Assembly (NCBI GenBank): GCA_023428365.1
Contig: JAEYYQ010000096.1
Span: 1-7,703, forward strand
Direction: 5' to 3'
Length of the DNA stretch: 7,703 nucleotides
DNA from: Pseudomonadota bacterium
GTDB taxonomy: Bacteria; Pseudomonadota; Alphaproteobacteria; Rhizobiales; Hyphomicrobiaceae
The notes under the pieces were generated by a model. It was not told where the DNA came from and did not search any database. It saw only the letters and a program-made list of their open reading frames with translations. Position 1 is the first letter of the stretch; each line of letters starts with the position of its first letter. The translations under genes and the position numbers were made by a program. Below, piece after piece: positions 1-5,368 of the stretch.

Positions 1-427
1 CGAGCATCTGCATCTGCTTGGTCCACTCGGCGATGCTGTCCTGGATCAATTTCGGATCCGTGAAGGCCGGTAGCTTGACGGTCAAACCCAGGAACGGCGC
101 ACGCATGCCCGAGGCGAGATCCGTCTGCCCCCAATCCATCCAGCTTTCGACCTGGGCGCGCTGCGTGATATCGGTTGGCAGCAAATCGGTACGACCATGC
201 TTGCTGGCCAGATAGCGGCAGATTGCGTGGCTTTCGCGCAGGATCGTTCCCTCATCGTCGACGACGGGAACGACCGCGAAGTGGTTGAGCTTCAGGAACT
301 CCGGCTCCGATGTCGGACGGAAGCCACGTCCCCAGTCGTCGCGCGAATAGGGAAGGCCAATCTCATCGACGGTCCATAGGACCTTGCGCACGTTGATGGA
401 ATTGGCGCGGCCGTAAATCTTCAGCAT
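1..427 (-). CDS. Glutathione S-transferase family protein (N-terminal part, cut by window edge)
   Basis: Probably a cytosolic enzyme that conjugates glutathione to electrophiles, or uses glutathione as a cofactor. Reading leftward from the ATG at 427 gives 142 complete residues beginning MLKIYGRANSINVRKVLW. This is the thioredoxin-like first strand and helix of the family, with Ser10 in the usual catalytic position and Asn12 beside it. A cis-proline site follows (VVP, Pro54), then the glutathione-contacting Glu65-Ser66 pair in a segment reading ILRESHAICRYLA. The C-terminal all-helical domain begins near residue 88 and is cut off; family members are usually about 200-230 residues, so roughly one third is missing. 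The start is supported by GGAGG at 438-442, 10 bases upstream. It lies 20 bases downstream of the quinone reductase on the same strand, so co-transcription is likely. The family is secure from the visible motifs; the class (theta/beta-like) and substrate are not determined. Confidence 0.9.
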   Translation of the reverse strand, partial: MLKIYGRANSINVRKVLWTVDEIGLPYSRDDWGRGFRPTSEPEFLKLNHFAVVPVVDDEGTILRESHAICRYLASKHGRTDLLPTDITQRAQVESWMDWGQTDLASGMRAPFLGLTVKLPAFTDPKLIQDSIAEWTKQMQML

Positions 428-447
428 GTTGTTGTTTCCTCCAGGGC

Positions 448-1419
448 TCAGGGAAGCAGAACAGTCGATCCGGTGGTCTTGCGAGCTTCCAGATCGCGAT
501 GCGCCTGAGCCGTCTCCTTCAGTGGGTAGGTCTGATTGACGTTGATCTTGACGATTCCACGGCTCACCACGTCGAACAGATCGTTGGCGTTGGCCACTAG
601 GTCTTCGCGCTTTGCCGTGTAAGTCATCAGCGTCGGCCGGGTGGCGTAGAGTGATCCCTTTGCCGCCAGAATGCCGATATCCATGCCAGTGATAGCGCCG
701 GACGCGTTGCCGAAGCTGACCCACAGGCTGCGAGGTTTGAGGCAGTCCAGCGAGCCCGGATAGGTGTCCTTGCCGATCGAGTCATAGACGACGTCGACGC
801 CCTGTCCGCTGGTTAGTTCTTTGGTTCGCTTGACGAAATCTTCGGTTTTGTAATTGATGACATGCGTGCAACCGGCATCGGTGGCGAGCTTCGCCTTCTC
901 GGCCGAACTCGTCGTGCCGATGATCGTGGCGCCCAGATGTTTGGCCCACTGACAGGCAATGAGACCGATGCCGCCAGCAGCGGCATGCAGCAGCATGGTC
1001 GTGCCGGGGCCGACCTTATAGGTCTCCTTCAGCAGATAGCGGACGGTCATGCCCTGCAGCATCATGGCCGCTGCCGTCTTGTCGTCGATGCTATCGGGGA
1101 TTTTCACAACATTGGCAGCCGGGATCAGGCGCTCTTCAGAATAGCTGCCGATCGGGCTGGCGTAGGCGACGCGATCGCCGACCTTGAGGTCGCTAACGCC
1201 CGAGCCCACAGCGATGACGACACCCGCGCCTTCCATGCCGATGGTGGCCGGCAATGGAATTTTGTAAAGCCCGGAGCGGTGATAGGTATCGATGTAATTC
1301 AGTCCGATGGCGTTGTGCTTCAAGCGCACCTGCCCCTCGCCGGGGCTGGCAACATCGACGGCTTCCCATTTCAAAACTTCAGGCCCGCCAGTCTCGTGGA
1401 TTCGGATTGCATGCACCAT
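448..1419 (-). CDS. qor: NADPH:quinone oxidoreductase (zeta-crystallin-like, zinc-free MDR family)
   Basis: Cytosolic medium-chain dehydrogenase/reductase of 323 residues, the normal full length for the quinone reductase branch. These enzymes reduce quinones or other activated carbonyl/alkene compounds with NADPH. The N-terminal GroES-like domain carries GMEGAG at 61-66, where zinc alcohol dehydrogenases have a GHE motif, and the zinc-ligand cysteines are absent. The Rossmann fold carries the nucleotide loop AAAGGIG at 146-152, typical of QOR in place of GxGxxG. Lys177 and Tyr190 fall where NADPH-phosphate contacts lie in E. coli QOR (positions recalled, not aligned by software). The protein ends with the family-like segment ARKTTGSTVLLP. 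The ATG at 1419 is preceded by AGGA at 1428-1431, 8 bases away. It is the upstream member of a likely two-gene unit with the glutathione S-transferase and diverges from the lipoprotein gene. Family assignment is strong; physiological substrate is unknown. Confidence 0.93.
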   Translation of the reverse strand: MVHAIRIHETGGPEVLKWEAVDVASPGEGQVRLKHNAIGLNYIDTYHRSGLYKIPLPATIGMEGAGVVIAVGSGVSDLKVGDRVAYASPIGSYSEERLIPAANVVKIPDSIDDKTAAAMMLQGMTVRYLLKETYKVGPGTTMLLHAAAGGIGLIACQWAKHLGATIIGTTSSAEKAKLATDAGCTHVINYKTEDFVKRTKELTSGQGVDVVYDSIGKDTYPGSLDCLKPRSLWVSFGNASGAITGMDIGILAAKGSLYATRPTLMTYTAKREDLVANANDLFDVVSRGIVKINVNQTYPLKETAQAHRDLEARKTTGSTVLLP

Positions 1420-1494
1420 GGCTCGTTTCCTCGTGAGTAGGCCGCCTTAAGCGTGCGCTCAGGTGTTTGCGTCGGACGGGCGATGCTGTATCGA

Positions 1495-1512
1495 TGGCGC
1501 GCAACCGCGCCA
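1495..1512. repeat. Perfect 7-bp inverted repeat in the divergent qor/lipoprotein gap
   Basis: TGGCGCG (1495-1501) and CGCGCCA (1506-1512) are exact inverted copies around a four-base loop. The pairing can continue into GAT/ATC across a two-base bulge. There is no T-run on either side, so it does not look like an intrinsic terminator. It could be an operator or a leader hairpin shared by the divergent genes; chance is possible in GC-rich DNA. Confidence 0.45.
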
Positions 1513-1530
1513 CATCGCCGCCATTCCTGG

Positions 1531-1559
1531 GTTCTATGGGCTCGGCGGGATCTTCACAA
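1531..1559 (-). promoter_or_regulatory. Candidate sigma70-type promoter for the qor-GST unit
   Basis: On the minus strand, TTGTGA (1554-1559) and TAGAAC (1531-1536) are separated by 17 bases. Each matches the sigma70 consensus at 4 of 6 positions. A start point just downstream would give a leader of roughly 100 bases that includes the 1495-1512 hairpin. The match is modest and other placements are possible. It would overlap the 5' end of the divergent lipoprotein transcript. Confidence 0.28.
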
Positions 1560-1564
1560 GAGGG
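1559..1564 (+). promoter_or_regulatory. Ribosome binding site that sets the lipoprotein start
   Basis: AGAGGG, 6 bases before the ATG at 1571. It favours this start over the in-frame ATG at 1463, which has no comparable purine tract and would bury the signal peptide. Confidence 0.6.
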
Positions 1565-1570
1565 CGAAGC

Positions 1571-2020
1571 ATGATCTCGATGTTGGCCGCGCGCCAAGTG
1601 CTGTGCTGCCTGGCGGCTCTTGGAGCCGTCGTCGGCGTGGCCGCGTGTACTGGCGGTCTCGACGCGGATGCGCCGCCGGTCGGGCTGTCGTGCGTCGACG
1701 ATTCCAAGCATTGCATCGATCAGCGCGGCGCGGCGCTGCATGCCATTATGAGCGATAAGCAGCGCAACTGGGTGCGCGAGACCCCGACGCCGGCAGCCTA
1801 TGCCTCGGGTGTCCGATTATTTGCGTTCAAGACTCGCAAACGGGAGCTGTCCTGTGATGAGCTTGCGATTGGCCGCCGCGAAGCCGACAGTGCGGCGGCG
1901 ACGTTGCGTGGTCCTGGTTCCAACCAGCTCAGCCCTGCCCAGGTCTCGCGTGGCATGATGCTCGGCGCAGAAGTTTCGCGCGAGTTGGCTGCTGAAATGA
2001 AACGTCGCTGCAAAGCATAA
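1571..2020 (+). CDS. Predicted small lipoprotein of unknown function
   Basis: 149 residues, not recognised as a characterised family. Residues 1-25 form a signal sequence (hydrophobic stretch about 10-25) ending in a lipobox, VAAC, with Cys26 as the predicted lipidated residue, so the mature protein should be membrane-anchored on the periplasmic side. The mature part has four further cysteines (41, 48, 95, 147), enough for two disulfides, and a basic C-terminus ending RRCKA. A segment around 61-80 (SDKQRNWVRETPTPAAYASG) and the spacing of the cysteines look like a small structured domain. The ATG at 1571 is chosen because AGAGGG at 1559-1564 sits 6 bases upstream and because it places the signal peptide at the N-terminus. 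A longer reading from 1463 would add 36 residues in front of the signal peptide. Only 12 bases separate its stop from the methyltransferase gene, so the two are probably co-transcribed. Confidence 0.75.
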   Translation: MISMLAARQVLCCLAALGAVVGVAACTGGLDADAPPVGLSCVDDSKHCIDQRGAALHAIMSDKQRNWVRETPTPAAYASGVRLFAFKTRKRELSCDELAIGRREADSAAATLRGPGSNQLSPAQVSRGMMLGAEVSRELAAEMKRRCKA

Positions 2021-2032
2021 AGCGAGTCCGTC

Positions 2033-3871
2033 ATGAATTCCCCTACCCGCAGGCCGGCAGCACGTCAGGATTGGGCCGCGCTCGCCCGGCGCGCGATGCA
2101 AACGGACGACCTGATGGGCGCGCGCGCCGCCTATGCGGAGGCGGTTCGCCACGACCGGCGCAATGTGCAACTGCATTTCGAGTATGCGGCCGTGCTCGCC
2201 GCGCTTGGCGAAATCGAGGAAGCGACTGTCGAGCTTAGTCAGGTGTTGCGCCTGATGCCGGACCACGACGATGCCGCGCGGCGGCTGTCTCGGCTTCTCG
2301 GCAGGTTCGTTATCGAGGATGCGAGCCGGCTGGAGCCGTTCGGCCTCAAAGCGGCGCTCGGATACGACGTTGCCGATGCTCAGCCGGTAGCGGAAGCCGC
2401 CCTCAAGCATCTGGTTGCGACGTCTCAGGAGTTTCGCGACGCTGTCATAGCCGCTTCGACAGAGGCGGCGGCCGATGTTGCCCGTAAGCTGATCGTCAAT
2501 CGGACGTCGGATATCCTGAAATCGGATTTGTTGCTGACCGCTCTGCAGCGCAGCGTTGTCATGGAGGCCGCGCTAGAGCGGGCGTTCACGGTGTTGCGGC
2601 GGGCGCTTCTCCTCGATGTCGCTCCGGGACGCTTCGAGGATCGTGCGCTCACGGCCTTTGCGCTGGCTCTTCTGACGCAATGCCGCAACAACGACTACGC
2701 CTGGGCTGAAACCGACGAAGAGCTTCAGGCGCTGGAGCAGATCAAGCTCGACAAAACGGCTTTGTTTGCAGGTAATCTTGGGGCCGGGCGGCAGCTCATC
2801 ATGCTGCTGCTCTATCGTCCGATGGAGAGCATTCTTTCTCCGGATGATCTGGAGGCCAGTCGCGGTATCAAGCCAAAGCCATTGCGCGACGTGGTCGTCG
2901 CCGAGTTGGAGCGGCGTGCTGCCGAGCAAGCCGCGAAGAACGCTTTGCCGCGTCTCGTTCCGCTGTCTGACGAAACCTCGCTCCGCGTTGCGTCTCAGTA
3001 CGAGGCAAGTCCCTATCCTCGTTGGCAAAGCCTCCATGCCACGCAAGTCCCGGCAATGAAGAACGTGCTCTCGCGCTTCGTCGACCGTTCGCGCCTGTCG
3101 TTCATGGATGGCCCGTTCGACGTCCTGATCGCGGGCGCGGGCACCGGAAAGCAGGCGTTGCAGGCGTCATATGTTTATGGCCCGAAAGCCAAGCTGCTCG
3201 CGACGGATATCTCGGCAGCCAGTCTCGGTTATGCGGCCAGCGCCGCCACGCGGCTTGGTGTTTCGAATGTTGAGTTTCTCGTTGCCGACATCCTCGACCT
3301 CGATCGGTTGGACCGCTCGTTCGATATCATCGAATGTGTTGGCGTGCTCCATCACATGGCCGATCCGTGGGAGGGCTGGCGCAAGCTGCTGGGTCGGCTG
3401 AAGCCCGGCGGGCTGATGTACATCGGCTTGTACAGTTCAACTTCGCGCAGCAATATCCGTGATCTGCGCGCCGCTGCTGACCATCCCGGTGCAGGGTGCG
3501 ATGATCGTACCGCACGCGCCTATCGCGCTGATCTACTCGCACGGCCGGACGGAACACCTGGCTCCGAGCTGAAAATTTCCCGCGATTTCTACGCGCTCAA
3601 TGAATTCCGTGACCTGCTGCTGCACGAAAGCGAACAGCACGTCTCGATTGCCGATATCAGCAAGTTCCTCGATGCCAATGGCCTTGCGTTCCGCGGCTTT
3701 ACGCTTGATCCGTCGGTGAGCAACGCATTTGCTGAGCAACATCCCGGCGATGTCTGGCCCGGCAGCCTTGCTGCCTGGGCGGAGTACGAGTGGGCTTACC
3801 CGAGGACATTCGACGGCATGTATCGGTTCTGGTGCGAGCGTTTGCCTGACAACGGCCGTTCCTCCTCGTAA
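2033..3871 (+). CDS. TPR-containing class I SAM-dependent methyltransferase
   Basis: 612-residue, probably cytosolic protein with three parts. Residues about 13-92 hold two tetratricopeptide-like helical repeats (ARAAYAEAVRHD, then EEATVELSQVLRLMPDH), a protein-interaction module. Residues about 100-320 are a helical linker carrying NDYAWAETDEE at 220-230. Just before the catalytic fold is YEASPYPRW (323-331), a motif I associate with this TPR-methyltransferase family. The Rossmann methyltransferase domain follows: motif I VLIAGAGTG (364-372), acidic residue Asp392 ending strand 2 (ATDIS), Asp419 after strand 3 (VADIL), GVLHHM (437-442) and PGGLMYIGLYSS. The C-terminal about 100 residues are an extra helical cap seen in relatives. 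The first cysteine of the common GCGTG form is alanine here, which need not affect binding. A weak AGCGAG at 2021-2026 precedes the ATG by 6 bases. The methyl acceptor cannot be inferred. The upstream lipoprotein lies 12 bases away. Confidence 0.88.
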   Translation: MNSPTRRPAARQDWAALARRAMQTDDLMGARAAYAEAVRHDRRNVQLHFEYAAVLAALGEIEEATVELSQVLRLMPDHDDAARRLSRLLGRFVIEDASRLEPFGLKAALGYDVADAQPVAEAALKHLVATSQEFRDAVIAASTEAAADVARKLIVNRTSDILKSDLLLTALQRSVVMEAALERAFTVLRRALLLDVAPGRFEDRALTAFALALLTQCRNNDYAWAETDEELQALEQIKLDKTALFAGNLGAGRQLIMLLLYRPMESILSPDDLEASRGIKPKPLRDVVVAELERRAAEQAAKNALPRLVPLSDETSLRVASQYEASPYPRWQSLHATQVPAMKNVLSRFVDRSRLSFMDGPFDVLIAGAGTGKQALQASYVYGPKAKLLATDISAASLGYAASAATRLGVSNVEFLVADILDLDRLDRSFDIIECVGVLHHMADPWEGWRKLLGRLKPGGLMYIGLYSSTSRSNIRDLRAAADHPGAGCDDRTARAYRADLLARPDGTPGSELKISRDFYALNEFRDLLLHESEQHVSIADISKFLDANGLAFRGFTLDPSVSNAFAEQHPGDVWPGSLAAWAEYEWAYPRTFDGMYRFWCERLPDNGRSSS

Positions 3872-3944
3872 TCGAGGCTTGTAACAAAGGCCGAACGTAC
3901 TTAGCTCAACGCTGGCAATCAGGGGGAAGGACCAGGGCACGCTG

Positions 3945-4475
3945 ATGGAGATGTTTTCGCAGTACGCAGATGCGGTCCTGGAATTCACGAAGAACAATCA
4001 GGGTTGGATCATTCCGGTCGTCTTCGCTTTCGCATTCGCGGAAAGTCTTGCCTTCCTGTCTTTGGTCGTTCCCTCGACAGTCATCCTGGTTGGAATCTCC
4101 GGACTTCTGGGGGCGAGCGGCGTCAGCTTCTGGCCCGTATGGCTTGCCGCCGGTATCGGCGGATCGCTCGGATATGCGCTGTCCTACTGGATCGGCCTGT
4201 ACTTCAAGGACTCCATCCATACGATGTGGCCGTTCACGAAGTACCCGCAGATGATCCCCAAGGGACAGCAGTTCTTCGACAAGTATGGCGTTTTCGGCGT
4301 GTTCTTGGGGCACTTTTTCGGGCCGGTGCGTGCCGTGATCCCGGTGGTTGCGGGGATGTATGCGATGAAGCAGATCCCGTTTCAGATCGCCAATGTCAGC
4401 TCGGCGTTCCTGTGGGCTGCGGGCGTCATGGGGCCTGCTGCGTTCGGGATGCAGTGGTTCCTCGGCAGTAATTGA
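3945..4475 (+). CDS. DedA-family membrane protein (first of a tandem pair)
   Basis: Inner-membrane protein of 176 residues of the DedA/SNARE-associated (VTT) family, whose members are linked to lipid transport across membranes, membrane homeostasis and, in E. coli, proton-dependent drug resistance. Hydrophobic segments lie at about 20-57, 60-86, 116-140 and 146-174. Visible landmarks are Glu33 in FAESLAF, VPST at 42-45, and GPVRAVIPVVAG at 126-137 with the conserved Arg129. Differences from better-known members: the acidic residue usual at the PGD/PSE position is PST here, the first arginine of the paired-arginine motif is His123, and the common GD before the third hydrophobic stretch is GY (76-77). 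The ATG at 3945 is preceded by AGGG at 3934-3937, 7 bases away; ATG 3951 is an alternative. It lies 73 bases after the methyltransferase gene and is followed by a paralogue. Confidence 0.9.
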   Translation: MEMFSQYADAVLEFTKNNQGWIIPVVFAFAFAESLAFLSLVVPSTVILVGISGLLGASGVSFWPVWLAAGIGGSLGYALSYWIGLYFKDSIHTMWPFTKYPQMIPKGQQFFDKYGVFGVFLGHFFGPVRAVIPVVAGMYAMKQIPFQIANVSSAFLWAAGVMGPAAFGMQWFLGSN

Positions 4476-4570
4476 ACGCAAGAGCTGTTAACACGGCTGC
4501 ACTATCATCTCACTGACACGTCTGCGCTGAATAACGCGGCTTCGGTTGCGGGGCTCCAAAGGGGCACGAG
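4476..4570. other. Gap between the two dedA genes, no clear signal
   Basis: 95 bases. I see no terminator and no sigma70-type promoter with correct spacing, only the short palindrome TGTTAACA and the ribosome binding site of the second gene at its right end. The second dedA is therefore most simply read on the same transcript as the first. Confidence 0.5.
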
Positions 4571-5095
4571 ATGCTCGAGACGTTATCGCAGTGGTGGGAT
4601 TTCGCGCTGGTTTTCGTCCAGCAGAATGGGCACCTGACAGCCCCCGTCGTATTTGCATTGGGCTTTGCGGAAAGCATCGCCCTTGTTTCGTTGTTTGTCC
4701 CTTCAACGTTCCTGTTTCTCGGGATTGGTGCGGTTTACAGCGCTTCCGGGGGAGAGTTTTGGCCCATCTGGCTGGCGGGAGCCACCGGCGCGGCGATCGG
4801 AGATTGCCTATCGTATGGCCTCGGCCGGTACTTCAAGAACGACGTTCGCCGGATCTGGCCGATCTCCAAGTATCCGGCACTCATTCCTCGCGGCCAAGTT
4901 CTGTTCGAGCGTTGGGGTGTCCTCAGTATCATCATCGGCAAGTTCGTCGGCGGGCTGCGACCGTTCGTGCCGGTAGTGGCGGGGATGCTTACCATGCCAG
5001 TCGGACTGTTTCTGCTCGGCAGCGTGGTGTCGTCCCTGCTTTGGGCAGGTGTTTTCCTGGCGCCCGGCTTCGGTGTTTCATTTCTGATGAACTAG
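4571..5095 (+). CDS. DedA-family membrane protein (second of a tandem pair)
   Basis: 174-residue inner-membrane protein, a paralogue of the preceding gene: a hand alignment is nearly gap-free with about two in five residues identical, densest in PVVFA, FAES, VPST, FWP, LSY, KYP, IP, VPVVAGM and SS/LW. Landmarks are Glu34, VPST at 43-46, GD at 77-78 followed by LSYGLGRYFK, and GGLRPFVPVVAG at 127-138 with Arg130. Unlike its neighbour it keeps the family GD pair; like its neighbour it has PST in place of the acidic PGD/PSE position, and Lys124 replaces the first arginine of the usual pair. AAGGGG at 4558-4563 lies 7 bases before the ATG, a good ribosome binding site. The protein ends without a cytosolic tail (FGVSFLMN). 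The specific lipid or ion handled is not readable. Confidence 0.9.
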   Translation: MLETLSQWWDFALVFVQQNGHLTAPVVFALGFAESIALVSLFVPSTFLFLGIGAVYSASGGEFWPIWLAGATGAAIGDCLSYGLGRYFKNDVRRIWPISKYPALIPRGQVLFERWGVLSIIIGKFVGGLRPFVPVVAGMLTMPVGLFLLGSVVSSLLWAGVFLAPGFGVSFLMN

Positions 5096-5110
5096 CGGCC
5101 GCCCGTACGC

Positions 5111-5137
5111 TTGCCACCGGGGCCTCCTTAGCATAAA
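5111..5137 (+). promoter_or_regulatory. Weak candidate promoter for the small basic gene
   Basis: TTGCCA (5111-5116, 5 of 6 to the -35 consensus) and CATAAA (5132-5137, 4 of 6 to the -10) are separated by 15 bases, shorter than the usual 16-18. It is the only AT-rich box in the 105-base gap. A start just after it would give a leader of about 55-60 bases containing the 5143-5155 palindrome. Confidence 0.27.
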
Positions 5138-5142
5138 CCGTC

Positions 5143-5155
5143 GCGACCCGGTCGC
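5143..5155. repeat. Short palindrome GCGACC-C-GGTCGC upstream of the small basic gene
   Basis: Two exact 6-bp inverted arms around a single central base, 45 bases before the ATG at 5201. It is symmetrical like a dimeric regulator site, but short and GC-rich, so chance cannot be excluded. It is too tight to form a stable RNA hairpin as written. Confidence 0.3.
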
Positions 5156-5189
5156 CATCATGCGTCCGACCTCAACAACACGAGATGCC

Positions 5190-5193
5190 GGAG
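5190..5193 (+). promoter_or_regulatory. Ribosome binding site of the small basic gene
   Basis: GGAG placed 7 bases before the ATG at 5201. It is the main reason to treat this short reading frame as a real gene and to prefer it over the overlapping frame starting at 5185. Confidence 0.5.
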
Positions 5194-5200
5194 CACCCCG

Positions 5201-5365
5201 ATGTCGAAACGTTCGGCCAGAAACGTCGAGACCCAGAAGAAGAAGGCCAGCCGCGTGATTCCGCGCGCCAAGGTAACGCGCGTGCAGGGGAATACCCCCG
5301 CAGTCCGCAAGCGCCTCAAGAAGCTGTCCGGCATCGCCCGTGGCGCCGCCAAGGCCGCCGAATAA
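5201..5365 (+). CDS. Small, highly basic hypothetical protein (54 residues)
   Basis: Not recognised. The 54 residues start MSKRSARNVETQKKKASRV and end GIARGAAKAAE. I count 17 lysines and arginines against 2 acidic residues, with basic clusters at 13-15 and 36-41 and no aromatic residue or cysteine. There is no signal peptide or membrane segment, so it should be cytosolic; such charge would suit nucleic-acid or ribosome contact, which is inference only. Support for being real: a well-spaced GGAG at 5190-5193, an ATG start, codons rich in G/C at third positions like its neighbours, and a stop exactly 3 bases before the end of the convergent manC gene, so it fills the gap cleanly. It could be the last gene of the plus-strand group or be transcribed alone. 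I see no terminator between it and manC. Confidence 0.62.
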   Translation: MSKRSARNVETQKKKASRVIPRAKVTRVQGNTPAVRKRLKKLSGIARGAAKAAE

Positions 5366-5368
5366 ACC

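Noticed and set aside
862..1440. 192-codon open frame on the plus strand across the quinone reductase gene
   Set aside because: It lies wholly antisense to a well-supported enzyme gene, shows no recognisable domain, and long open shadow frames are expected in GC-rich DNA.
1467..1494. TTGCGT-16-TATCGA as a plus-strand promoter for the lipoprotein gene
   Set aside because: Only 3 of 6 matches in each box; too weak to annotate.
1463..1570. Upstream ATG at 1463 as start of the lipoprotein gene
   Set aside because: It would place 36 residues before the signal peptide and has no good ribosome binding site; ATG 1571 has AGAGGG 6 bases upstream.
1817..2410. 197-codon minus-strand frame opposite the lipoprotein and the start of the methyltransferase
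   Set aside because: Antisense across two genes with sequence support and across their junction; no recognisable features.
3872..3944. TTGTAA...TAGCTC as a promoter for the first dedA gene
   Set aside because: The spacing is right but the -10 box matches at only about 2 of 6 positions; read-through from the methyltransferase gene is equally possible.
3906..4481. 191-codon minus-strand frame opposite the first dedA gene
   Set aside because: Its composition (many Arg, Asp, Glu, His) is what the reverse of a hydrophobic membrane protein gene gives; no domain or credible ribosome binding site.
5095..5102. GCGGCCGC palindrome after the second dedA gene, considered as a cloning scar or regulator site
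   Set aside because: It is a single 8-base restriction-site sequence in continuous GC-rich native-looking DNA, with no vector sequence around it.
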